A DNA stretch of 6,359 nucleotides from JBBRYB01 sp038238115 (GCA_038238115.1 JBBRYB010000140.1:1-6359); one strand, 5' to 3'; counted from the first letter of the stretch, positions 1-5,080 are shown. Numbers and translations: made by a program. Notes: generated by a model from the letters alone, not told the origin.

Positions 1-10
1 ACATCCACCT

Positions 11-83
11 GAAAAGTGCCTCTCCAGCCTGCCGGAACAAGGACTTCGAAGACCCTTATCCTCGCAGCTCAGAGGCACTTTTC
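11..83. repeat. 73-bp imperfect palindrome (possible mobile-element end or palindromic repeat)
   Basis: A 13-bp arm GAAAAGTGCCTCT at 11-23 is matched exactly by its reverse complement AGAGGCACTTTTC at 71-83. The centre holds an 8-bp palindrome CTTCGAAG (44-51) whose axis nearly coincides with that of the outer arms, and the bases between them show partial complementarity. The whole stretch could therefore fold into one long imperfect hairpin or cruciform. No ORF explains it. It may be a MITE-like or REP-like unit, abutted ends of an IS, or a structured RNA. The fold is read directly from the sequence; the mobile interpretation is inference. Confidence 0.6.
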
Positions 84-129
84 TCGTATCGAAACGCCGA
101 CCCATACAAGATCATACTGATCTCGGTGA

Positions 130-288
130 ATGACCGAGGTTTATGCCCCATGGTATATCGCCCCAATGTTCATCCTTGCCGTGCTGCTCTGCGCACTAGT
201 AGGGCTGGTGTTTCCCCAAGAGTCAGCCGATCGACTTGCGTGGTGGCGCGACCGCCGCCGCGCCCAGGGCCGCCGGCGTTCGCGGTGA
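130..288 (+). CDS. Small single-span membrane protein, 52 aa, unknown function
   Basis: An ATG at 130 opens a 52-codon frame ending in TGA at 286-288. The product begins MTEVYAPWYIAP, has one hydrophobic segment (about residues 13-29, FILAVLLCALVGLVF) and ends in a strongly basic tail rich in Arg (about residues 38-52). Layout and charge suggest an inner-membrane protein with a short outside N-terminus and a positive cytoplasmic tail. Third positions are mostly G/C, as in real actinobacterial genes. An internal ATG at 166 would give a 40-aa form still containing the span. No clear Shine-Dalgarno sequence precedes either ATG. The family is not recognised. It may be an intact small protein or the surviving end of a larger membrane protein. 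Confidence 0.45.
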   Translation: MTEVYAPWYIAPMFILAVLLCALVGLVFPQESADRLAWWRDRRRAQGRRRSR

Positions 289-441
289 CGGCGTGCTGTC
301 GCGGTCCCCCGGCAACTCCATCGTGGACCCAATGGCTAACAGCACTCGTGGGTACGCCTGATCCCTCTGCGTGTTACCTGCCGACCGTGGCCCGCTGGGG
401 GCCGCGAGGGCTTGGTCGAGGTCGGGCGGGCGCGGGTGGTT

Positions 442-516
442 ACTGACCGCGCCGCTCTCGATCCGGATCAACTTCGACTGCGACCAGTCCATGGCCACCG
501 CGACGTCGTGTTGGAA
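442..516 (-). pseudogene. Relic of an XRE-family (DUF5753-type) regulator, helix-turn-helix part
   Basis: Read on the minus strand, the frame gives FQHDVAVAMDWSQSKLIRIE followed by SGAVS. This matches the recognition-helix signature common in actinobacterial XRE regulators that carry a C-terminal DUF5753 domain (pattern ..VA..L.WS.SKL.RIE.G...S). Only about 25 residues survive. A stop lies just upstream in frame near 519, and downstream the frame runs into Pro/Arg-rich sequence with no family resemblance. The usual length is about 280 aa, so this is a fragment. Family assignment rests on recall of the motif, not on a search. Confidence 0.5.
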
Positions 517-570
517 ATAGCCATCGCCGACTGGCTGGAATCAGCCATAAGTCGATGGCTTTATGTCGCG

Positions 571-594
571 CGATCCACTGCCATTTGTGGATCG
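571..594. repeat. Perfect 8-bp hairpin beside the ISL3 end
   Basis: CGATCCAC (571-578) and GTGGATCG (587-594) are exact inverted repeats around an 8-nt loop. A second inverted pair, AGCCATCG (519-526) and CGATGGCT (553-560), lies just to the left. There is no following T-run in either direction, so a classical intrinsic terminator is not supported. The hairpin ends 11 bp before the inferred ISL3 left end and may have been an insertion target. Confidence 0.45.
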
Positions 595-605
595 TCAGTA
601 GAACG

Positions 606-630
606 GGCTCTGTCGCACTTTCCGTGATCG
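606..630 (+). repeat. Probable left terminal repeat of an ISL3-family element
   Basis: The sequence from GGCTCTGTCGCACTTTCC resembles the terminal inverted repeats of ISL3-family elements, which commonly begin GGCTCTTTG or similar. It lies about 100 bp upstream of an ISL3 transposase N-terminus, the usual distance. No matching right end was found in the window, in keeping with the truncation of the transposase. The exact end base is uncertain by one or two positions. Confidence 0.5.
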
Positions 631-661
631 GGTGTGTGCTCGGCGTGACTGCCTGGATAAA

Positions 662-684
662 TGATCACCGGAGCGTGGTGATCA
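662..684. repeat. Hairpin in the ISL3 transposase leader
   Basis: TGATCACC (662-669) pairs exactly with GGTGATCA (677-684) around a 7-nt loop, between the element's end and the start of the transposase fragment. Hairpins near IS ends can limit read-in expression of the transposase, but that role is inference here. Confidence 0.4.
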
Positions 685-708
685 GGTTCGTGTGATCTTT
701 CGGGTCTG

Positions 709-975
709 TTGCCGCATCTGTCCGAGCTGGCGATCGAGGGTGTGCACCGCGAGGACGACGGGGTGCGTATCGAGGCTGACGTGCGGGCCGAGCGGATGGC
801 ATGTCCTGGATGCGAGCGCGGTTCGGACCGAGTACACAGCCGCTATCGGCGCAGGTTGGCCGATGCCCCGATCGGTGCGCAAGCGGTGGTGATCGAGCTG
901 CGCGTGCGCCGGTTCTTCTGCGACAACGCCAGCTGCGCTCGGCGTACCCGGAGTCGATGCGCACGCCCCGGATGA
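709..975 (+). pseudogene. Truncated ISL3-family transposase (N-terminal zinc-binding part only)
   Basis: From a TTG at 709 the frame reads MPHLSELAIEGVHREDDGV, then a four-cysteine zinc-ribbon-like region: CPGC at about residues 29-32 and FFCDNASC at about residues 66-73. This arrangement, with RRRLADAP between the pairs, is typical of the zf-ISL3 N-terminus. Family members run to about 400-550 aa with a DDE catalytic domain. Here similarity stops near base 945 (after CARRT) and the frame ends at 975, so the catalytic part is gone and the copy cannot transpose by itself. A stop at 679-681 limits the frame upstream. A nearby GTG at 690 is one base out of frame, so the native start may also be damaged. 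Confidence 0.75.
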
Positions 976-1231
976 CGGCCCGGGGGCGTGGCCGCGACTG
1001 GAGGGTGATCCTCTCTGTCGATCGCGGCCCGGGACCATAGCCCGCATGCCCGAGGCACGTCCGCTAGCTGGCTGGTCGCGGACCCGAGGACCAGATCGCG
1101 CCGTCCTGAAACCGAAGCTCACCACGAACCGCAGTGGGGTCAGCCTGTTAAGGGTTCCCCTGGTTGGCGCGCGGGCGGGGTGAGAGGTCACGCGGTCAAT
1201 CCTTCCCCGGACGATGGGCTGCGGGTGGTGT
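946..1231. other. Stretch with no supported gene
   Basis: Between the ISL3 breakpoint and the next fragment I see no frame with family resemblance or a convincing start. Frames are open on both strands because of the high GC content and are not evidence by themselves. No tRNA-like fold or terminator stands out. Confidence 0.4.
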
Positions 1232-1399
1232 TTAGGTGGTCAGGGCTTGGGCGAGGACGGCGCCGCGGGCTGCGTCTGCCGTCGGTGCGGGGTTCGGGGT
1301 GCCGGCGCGCCACGCGCTGCGCGCCGGGTCGCACCGGTCCCTGGGCCCGGCCAGGTCGGGTGTCGACTGCGCCAAGATCATCACGTACCCCGCCCGACC
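1232..1399 (-). pseudogene. Unidentified C-terminal gene fragment, cut by an IS21-like end
   Basis: The minus-strand frame ends with TAA at 1232 and reads YVMILAQSTPDLAGPRDR and on to AARGAVLAQALTT. Almost every codon ends in G or C, which suggests it was once coding. The coding-like character fades at about 1400, just where an IS21-like terminal repeat begins (1406), so the 5' part of the gene appears to have been displaced by that insertion. No family is recognised, and non-coding origin remains possible. Confidence 0.3.
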
Positions 1400-1405
1400 A
1401 GCCCG

Positions 1406-1432
1406 TGTGGAGCGCGACGAAAACTGCAGTGG
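1406..1432 (+). repeat. IS21-like terminal repeat copy (outer left)
   Basis: TGTGGAGCGCGACGAAAAC followed by TGCAGTGG closely matches the end at 1500 (TGTGGAGCGACACAAAAC, then GAGAGTGG) in the same orientation, and also the copy at 4932. Only one unit is recognisable. It is probably the remains of an older element end. Confidence 0.45.
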
Positions 1433-1499
1433 TTGTGAATCTCTGAGAAGAGGGCTCGCAGGCAAGCGGTGTCAAGCAGCGTGTGAGCCGCAGGCGAGT

Positions 1500-1571
1500 T
1501 GTGGAGCGACACAAAACGAGAGTGGCCGCGTCAGCAAATGAGAGTGCTGGCGCCACGAAATTGAGAGTGCG
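1500..1571 (+). repeat. IS21-like left end with three tandem internal repeats
   Basis: The end begins TGTGGAGCGACA and holds three copies of an AGAGTG core with an A-rich 5' side, at 1519-1524, 1541-1546 and 1564-1569. The cores are 22 and 23 bp apart, about two DNA turns. Ends with several spaced internal repeats are characteristic of IS21-family elements, where they bind the IstA transposase. The outermost part is matched in inverted orientation at 3269-3295. The family call rests on this architecture, as no istA or istB gene remains nearby. Confidence 0.6.
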
Positions 1572-1598
1572 CCGCGAGCGCTCTCCGGGCCCGGGCCC

Positions 1599-2003
1599 TT
1601 ACGGTGCGGGCAGCTCCTCGATCTCCACATCCGGGTCGATCGCCCGCAGTGGGCCGGGCTCTGCGGTCAGAATGGCCAACCCGCGTGTGATCGCCACGTC
1701 CACCGCATGTGCGGCCGCCAGATCGAAGCGTCCCGCCTGATGCGCGGGATGGGCGCGCACGCCAGCCCGGCCGGCCACGAACGCGTCGAGGTCCTCGACG
1801 ACGACCGCGGGGGCGTCCAGGAACAGCTCCAGCAGCGCCCGCGCCTGCGGCGGGACAGCGGCCCAGGCCTGCAGCAGAGCGGTCGAGGGAGTCGGGAAGG
1901 TCATCCCCAGTTCGACGGCGGCCACCAGGAACGCCCGACCGTACACGGAGCGGTCGGTGGCGATATCAACGATGGCGGAAGAGGTCAGGACCCTGCCGCT
2001 CAC
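1599..2003 (-). CDS. PIN-domain-like toxin of a VapBC-type pair, 134 aa, with altered active-site residues
   Basis: The protein has the length and layout of small PIN-domain toxins, which normally act as Mg-dependent RNases. It has an N-terminal strand (RVLTSSAIVDIA, residues 4-15), a middle helix region (ALLQAWAAVPPQARALLELF), the C-terminal stretch FDLAAAHAVDVA...ILTAEP (residues 93-116) and the closing DPDVEIEELP. In active PIN proteins the first strand carries VLD and the second helix ALAE. Here these positions read Thr7 and Gln45, while Asp94 and Glu115 fit the third and fourth acidic positions. It may be catalytically weak, inactive or divergent. The GTG start at 2003 overlaps the antitoxin stop by 4 bp (GTGA), implying translational coupling. 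Position in the operon strongly supports the toxin call. Confidence 0.7.
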   Translation of the reverse strand: MSGRVLTSSAIVDIATDRSVYGRAFLVAAVELGMTFPTPSTALLQAWAAVPPQARALLELFLDAPAVVVEDLDAFVAGRAGVRAHPAHQAGRFDLAAAHAVDVAITRGLAILTAEPGPLRAIDPDVEIEELPAP

Positions 2004-2254
2004 GACGCCTGCGGATGCTGGTCGATCCGCTCACCGAGCAGGGCACGGCGGGCGTAGGCCAGTGCCTCAGGATCAACATCCCCAGCCGCGGCACGCCAAC
2101 GAGCCAGCCACTGCTCCCGGACCATCCGGGCATCCAGAGCGCCTTCGACATACTCCGACACGCTGGCCGCGCCAGCGCGTTCAGCGGCGGCCTTGAGCTC
2201 CGCAGCGACGTCGGGATCGAGGCTTACCGTGATCCGTTCCTTCTTGCCGCTCAT
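2000..2254 (-). CDS. Ribbon-helix-helix antitoxin, 84 aa
   Basis: The N-terminus MSGKKERITVSLDPDVAAEL gives a beta-strand (residues 6-12), then helices at about 14-28 and 31-43 (SVSEYVEGALDARM). This is the ribbon-helix-helix fold of VapB/MetJ/Arc-like antitoxins, which dimerise and bind DNA through the strand. The C-terminal half (about 44-84) would bind and neutralise the toxin. The gene is first in a two-gene operon with the toxin and overlaps it by 4 bp. The ATG at 2254 has no Shine-Dalgarno sequence. A promoter placed at the usual distance would start transcription at or next to the ATG, so a leaderless message is likely. The ATG also lies inside an operator-like repeat. Confidence 0.8.
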   Translation of the reverse strand: MSGKKERITVSLDPDVAAELKAAAERAGAASVSEYVEGALDARMVREQWLARWRAAAGDVDPEALAYARRALLGERIDQHPQAS

Positions 2255-2289
2255 ACGCTGAGGGTACAGCGCTCATACGCCGCTGAGAA
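2248..2289 (-). promoter_or_regulatory. Predicted autoregulated promoter/operator of the toxin-antitoxin operon
   Basis: The sequence GTATGAGCG preceded by CTCAGC occurs twice in the same direction on the minus strand. One copy covers the antitoxin start codon (2248-2262) and the other lies upstream (2270-2287, with a 3-bp insert); the shared 10-mers are 22 bp apart. Between and overlapping them lie TTCTCA (2289-2284) and TACCCT (2266-2261), separated by 17 bp, which fit -35 and actinobacterial -10 (TANNNT) hexamers. Ribbon-helix-helix antitoxins usually repress their own promoter by binding such repeats. Repeats are seen; promoter and operator roles are inferred. Confidence 0.5.
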
Positions 2290-2647
2290 ATCTGGAGCCC
2301 GCAGCCGAACAGCACACTGGGGCGGTGAGATCCTGCACATCGGTCGACACCCATGTAGCCAACAGCTCCGAACGCCCGGGAACGTTCCCGAAACACCCAT
2401 GCCTATCCCTGCAGAGACACGCAGATTATGGAAGGACTTCCGGGAGAAGCTGACCTGCAACAACGATGACGACGACGCGGCCTCCGGCGGCGTTCCAATA
2501 AGGACCCGAATCGGTACGCAGACCACCCCTACCCAGCCCCACCACGACCGGTCGCCACGGCCCGCATGGCGACCCGACAGCTACCACGGAACAGGCCACC
2601 ACAACCAGCAGCTGAGCAGCACGGCGTGGTGGTGGCACAGAACCAAT
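2290..2647. other. Stretch with no confident gene; contains a 14-bp palindrome
   Basis: This segment lies upstream of the antitoxin operon. A plus-strand frame from ATG 2401 (MPIPAETRRLWKDFREKL...) is open through it, but it runs antisense into the gene at 2648-3025, its composition (many His, Gln, Asn, Trp) is odd, and I recognise no family. A perfect palindrome CGGGAACGTTCCCG sits at 2377-2390 and is reported separately. Its codon use and base order differ from the genes on either side, so it is probably degenerate or intergenic. Confidence 0.35.
2377..2390. promoter_or_regulatory. 14-bp perfect palindrome, possible operator
   Basis: CGGGAACGTTCCCG reads the same on both strands. It lies about 120 bp upstream of the antitoxin start, in a stretch without a gene. 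Perfect palindromes of this length often bind dimeric repressors, but no regulator gene is adjacent and no second copy was seen, so function is only suggested. Confidence 0.3.
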
Positions 2648-3025
2648 TCATCCTGGGCGGAGGCGGCGATGCACGCCTACGACCCTGCGGTCCAGTCGAA
2701 GCGCGTGATTAATTGTCTGCTCGATGGTGATGAAGGCGACGACAGCGCCAGGGAGTGCCCGCTCAAGGTCTGCCAGCGCGCCGCCGATGGCATCAGCAAG
2801 GCTGGTGGCGGTCCGGGTGAAGGCCAGACTGTGCACGTCAGCGACGACAACGACGGTGGCATCGCGGGCATCACTGTCAAACAGCTGCGTCTGGATGGTG
2901 TCCTCGCGCAGGTCAACATCATCGACGTCGATCAGGAACTGGAACAGCCGCTGACCGGCAGCGTGGGCCTCCGCGAGGGCCGCCGCGACGTCGGGGATCG
3001 GCAGCGGCACCGCAAAGTCGCTCAC
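2648..3025 (-). pseudogene. Truncated gene resembling the N-terminal half of a small actinobacterial DNA-binding/antitoxin-like protein
   Basis: The frame is GC-rich at third positions from about 3025 to 2715 and reads FLIDVDDVDLREDTIQ...ARDATVVVVADVHSLAFTR, then TATSLADAIGGALADLERA and PGAVVAFITIE. The order (two strands, a linker with ARDATV, a strand, then a SLADA helix and PGA.V..) resembles small actinobacterial proteins that continue into a helix-turn-helix of the type (L)VT..EIA.R.GRTR.S. That second half is missing: after TIE (about 2716) the sequence loses coding character and stops at 2648. The start is uncertain. GTG 3025 (VSDFAVPLPIPDV) is chosen because coding resemblance begins there; GTG 3046 and 3067 are in frame, none with a good ribosome site. 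Family call is tentative, from memory. Confidence 0.45.
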
Positions 3026-3244
3026 GGCGGGCAGGATAGGCGACACCCCGGACAAGTCCGGTGCCACCCGGTCACGCCGTGCTCACACCAAAACCCTTGT
3101 CGCACAGGATCCGCTCCGGTCCGATCCCGACCTTCGAGCAGCGTCGAGCCGCCGGTCGAGATTCTGCTTCCGCCGCCGCACCTCGGTCCGTCATCCGGTG
3201 ACCAACACCCGCCGTCCGCCAGTGACCCAAAACCGGCCTCGCAT

Positions 3245-3295
3245 CACTGCCACTTTCGCGGCGCTGAAGCACTGTCGTTTTGCTGTCCCTCCACA
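3245..3295 (-). repeat. IS21-like right end (inverted partner of the end at 1500)
   Basis: Read on the minus strand the end starts TGTGGAGGGACAGCAAAACG and continues ACAGTGC. Against the end at 1500 (TGTGGAGCGACACAAAACG, then AGAGTGG) it differs by a few substitutions and one inserted base over about 26 positions. Further inward on the same strand GAAAGTGGCAGTG resembles the internal repeats. The bases just outside the two ends do not form an obvious target duplication. Confidence 0.55.
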
Positions 3296-3314
3296 CTGAC
3301 GGGGTCTGTCGAGC

Positions 3315-3365
3315 TGTGGAACGCCACGAAAATAAGAGTGGCGGTGCCAACAAAGTGAGAGTGGC
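3315..3365 (+). repeat. Second IS21-like left end, facing away from the first element
   Basis: TGTGGAACGCCACGAAAAT is followed by AGAGTG cores at 3335-3340 and 3358-3363, 23 bp apart. This is the same architecture and orientation as the end at 1500. It starts 19 bp after the inverted end finishing at 3295, so two IS21-like ends stand back to back. Its own partner end is not clear: an inverted inner unit may survive at 3482-3502 (CACTGTCAATCTGCTGACG), next to the IS256 insertion. Confidence 0.5.
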
Positions 3366-3503
3366 TGTGAAGCGCCACCAGCGCGGCGCATGCCAGCGGC
3401 TACGCCGACGCAGCCAGCACGATCAGTCTGCGACGGCCGACCGTAGGGCCAGGCACCCGTGTCACTTGCGTGGTGGCACCCCACCACTGTCAATCTGCTG
3501 ACG

Positions 3504-3512
3504 ACCCACATG
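3504..3512 (+). repeat. Target-site duplication, left copy (ACCCACATG)
   Basis: ACCCACATG directly precedes the IS256-type element and is repeated exactly after it at 4924-4932. Nine bases fits the 8-9 bp duplications made by IS256-family transposases. Confidence 0.8.
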
Positions 3513-4923
3513 GGTCAAGTCCTGAGCGTCCTGTAAATGGTGGCCTGCTGGTCATGCGGCGGCGCTGTTGCGCCGGTTGGTTTTGTGGTCATTGGTGTTG
3601 GCTGGGGGTGGGTCGAGTCCCAGCTCGGCGCGTAGCAGTGTGAGTTGGTGACGTTCCAGGGCGCTGATCGATACGCGGCACCAGCGGTCGGCGGCGCGGA
3701 TCAGGGTGGCGAACACGAGCTTCATGGCGGCTTTTTCGTTGGGGAACCGGGGGATCACTTTGGTGCGCCGGCGTTCTTCGACGAAGCTGCGCTCGGCGAG
3801 GTTGGTGGTGCGCACTCGGATGCGGTGGCGCACCGGCACCCGGTGGATCGCCAGCAGCGCATCGAGGTCGTCGGTGAAGCAGGCGATGGCCGCCGGGTAC
3901 TCCCGACCGTAGGTGTTGATAAATCGGTCCGCGGCCGCCCGGGCCGCGTCCAGAGTGGGCGCGTCGCGCACCGCGTAAAGGTGCGCGAGGACCTCACCGG
4001 CGGTCTCCTCGGGCAGCTTGGCGCGGATGTTGCCCAGCCGGTGAAACCAGCACCGGATTCGAATGCTCGCCGGGAAACACGTCGTGATGGCCTTGATCAG
4101 CCCGGGTGCACCGTCGGAGGTGATGGTGGTGGGTGCTCGCAGGCCTCGGTGCAGCATGCTGCGGAAAAACTCCGTCCAGCAGGCCTGGGACTCCTTGTTG
4201 CCCACGGCCAGGTGCAGCAGGTGCTTACGCCCGTCGGAGGCGATGCACCAGCCAACCAACCCAGCCTCCTTGGCCCCGTGGCGACGCAGCGACTCAAACA
4301 CCGCGTCGACAAATAGATACTCCACGGCGATGTCGGACAGGTCGCGGGCGATGAAGGCCTGGTAGTCCTCCCAGAGCCGGTCGGTGATCTCCGAGACCGC
4401 CGACTTGGAGAGCAGCACCTCCCCGGTCGCATCGCGGAAGGCATCCTCGACATCACGGGTGGACAACCCGCGCGCATACATCTCGGTGACTAACCGCTCA
4501 AGCACCTCGCTGTTGCCATCGAGGAAGCTCATCAGCGACGACCGGAACGGCTCACCCGCACCCCGCACCTGCGGCACGGCCACCTCAATCGCGCCCTCCG
4601 CGGTGCGCACCCGACCCGGCTCATACCCATTGCGTGACCCCGCCTGGTCCTCAGCCCGCCGCTCATAGCGGCCGCGGCCACCCAAAAACTCCGCCTGCTC
4701 GCCCTCCAGCAGCTCCTGCACCACCAACCGCGTCACCGTCTCCACCAGCGCGGACACGATATTCGACCCACGGCCCACACCACCGGTGAGCAACTCCTGC
4801 AACTGCTCACGAGCGATCACGGACGGCGCTACCCTTCCCATCGGCCTGCTCCTCTCGTCGGTCCAAGACATCCGACATGATCGAGCAGGCCACCTTGATT
4901 TACAGGAACGCTAGGACGTCACC
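3513..4923 (-). mobile_element. Apparently intact IS256-family insertion sequence, 1411 bp
   Basis: The ends are imperfect inverted repeats. The left reads GGTCAAGTCCT, five variable bases, then TCCTGTAAAT (3513-3538). The right, on the minus strand, reads GGTGACGTCCT, five variable bases, then TCCTGTAAAT (4923-4898). They match at 19 of 26 positions, and GGTGGCCTGCT follows inside both. The element carries one transposase gene on the minus strand and is flanked by a 9-bp direct repeat ACCCACATG. Intact ends, gene and duplication suggest a fairly recent insertion. Removing it and one duplication copy joins relic IS21-like repeat sequence on both sides. Confidence 0.85.
3552..4841 (-). CDS. 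IS256-family (mutator-type) transposase, full length, 429 aa
   Basis: This DDE transposase moves the element at 3513-4923. Catalytic residues are visible in their family contexts, numbered from the chosen start: Asp179 in YLFVDAVFES, Asp243 in TITSDGAPGL and Glu350 in TNLAERSF. The spacing of 107 residues between the second Asp and the Glu is normal for a domain with the helical insertion. CWFHRLGNIRAKLP (about 264-277) is the conserved segment inside that insertion. The N-terminal NGYEPGRVRTAEGAIEVAVPQVRG and LYARGLSTRD-like motif (MYARGLSTRD) are also typical, and total length matches intact members. The ATG at 4841 (MGRVAPSV) is preferred over an in-frame ATG at 4871 because AGGAG lies 7 bases before it. 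No frameshift or internal stop is seen. Confidence 0.93.
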   Translation of the reverse strand: MGRVAPSVIAREQLQELLTGGVGRGSNIVSALVETVTRLVVQELLEGEQAEFLGGRGRYERRAEDQAGSRNGYEPGRVRTAEGAIEVAVPQVRGAGEPFRSSLMSFLDGNSEVLERLVTEMYARGLSTRDVEDAFRDATGEVLLSKSAVSEITDRLWEDYQAFIARDLSDIAVEYLFVDAVFESLRRHGAKEAGLVGWCIASDGRKHLLHLAVGNKESQACWTEFFRSMLHRGLRAPTTITSDGAPGLIKAITTCFPASIRIRCWFHRLGNIRAKLPEETAGEVLAHLYAVRDAPTLDAARAAADRFINTYGREYPAAIACFTDDLDALLAIHRVPVRHRIRVRTTNLAERSFVEERRRTKVIPRFPNEKAAMKLVFATLIRAADRWCRVSISALERHQLTLLRAELGLDPPPANTNDHKTNRRNSAAA

Positions 4924-4932
4924 ACCCACATG
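4924..4932 (+). repeat. Target-site duplication, right copy (ACCCACATG)
   Basis: Exact copy of 3504-3512, immediately outside the right end of the IS256-type element. Confidence 0.8.
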
Positions 4933-4954
4933 AAGCGCGACGAAGACCGCAGTG
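4932..4954 (+). repeat. IS21-like terminal repeat copy (outer right, direct orientation)
   Basis: GAAGCGCGACGAAGACCGC followed by AGTG matches GGAGCGCGACGAAAACTGC followed by AGTG at 1409-1431 with only a few differences. Both copies have the same orientation, so this is not a simple inverted partner. It is probably a leftover element end split from its neighbours when the IS256-type element inserted. Confidence 0.4.
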
Positions 4955-4969
4955 AGATGCTGTCCTCTG

Positions 4970-5080
4970 TCAGTCGATCTGAGCCACCGGGCTGGCGCCC
5001 ACCAGCAGTGGCTCAACTTCGGTGACGACTCGAAGCTCGCTGTTCGCGCCCTGAAGCCGCAGCTGAGCTGCAGGCTTGGA
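4970..5080 (-). pseudogene. Possible 3' end of an unidentified gene
   Basis: The minus-strand frame ending in TGA at 4970 reads AAQLRLQGANSELRVVTEVE and ends PLLVGASPVAQID, with mostly G/C third positions over the last 35-40 codons. Upstream of about 5080 the codon use deteriorates and no credible start is seen. No family is recognised. This is a weak call and may be chance. Confidence 0.2.

Noticed and set aside
682..1191. 169-codon minus-strand frame over the ISL3 fragment
   Set aside because: It is antisense to the clearly recognisable zf-ISL3 sequence and shows no family features.
1188..1556. 122-codon minus-strand frame over the IS21-like repeats
   Set aside because: It translates the repeat array itself and then an out-of-frame version of the 1232-1399 fragment; no protein family is seen.
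3301..3312. GGGTCTGTCGAG as a possible ISL3 right end matching GGGCTCTGTCGC at 605
   Set aside because: The shared bases are few, the orientation is direct rather than inverted, and it lies in the gap between two IS21-like ends.
1709..3358. 549-codon open frame on the plus strand
   Set aside because: It runs antisense through the antitoxin, the toxin and the minus-strand regulator-like gene, has no recognisable domain, is very rich in Arg/Pro/His/Gln and reflects the lack of stops in GC-rich DNA.
3645..4316. 223-codon plus-strand frame inside the IS256-type element
   Set aside because: It is the complement of the transposase coding sequence, whose catalytic motifs are all present on the minus strand.
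1406..4954. The outer copies at 1406 and 4932 as ends of one large composite element
   Set aside because: They are in direct, not inverted, orientation, and no flanking duplication is visible.
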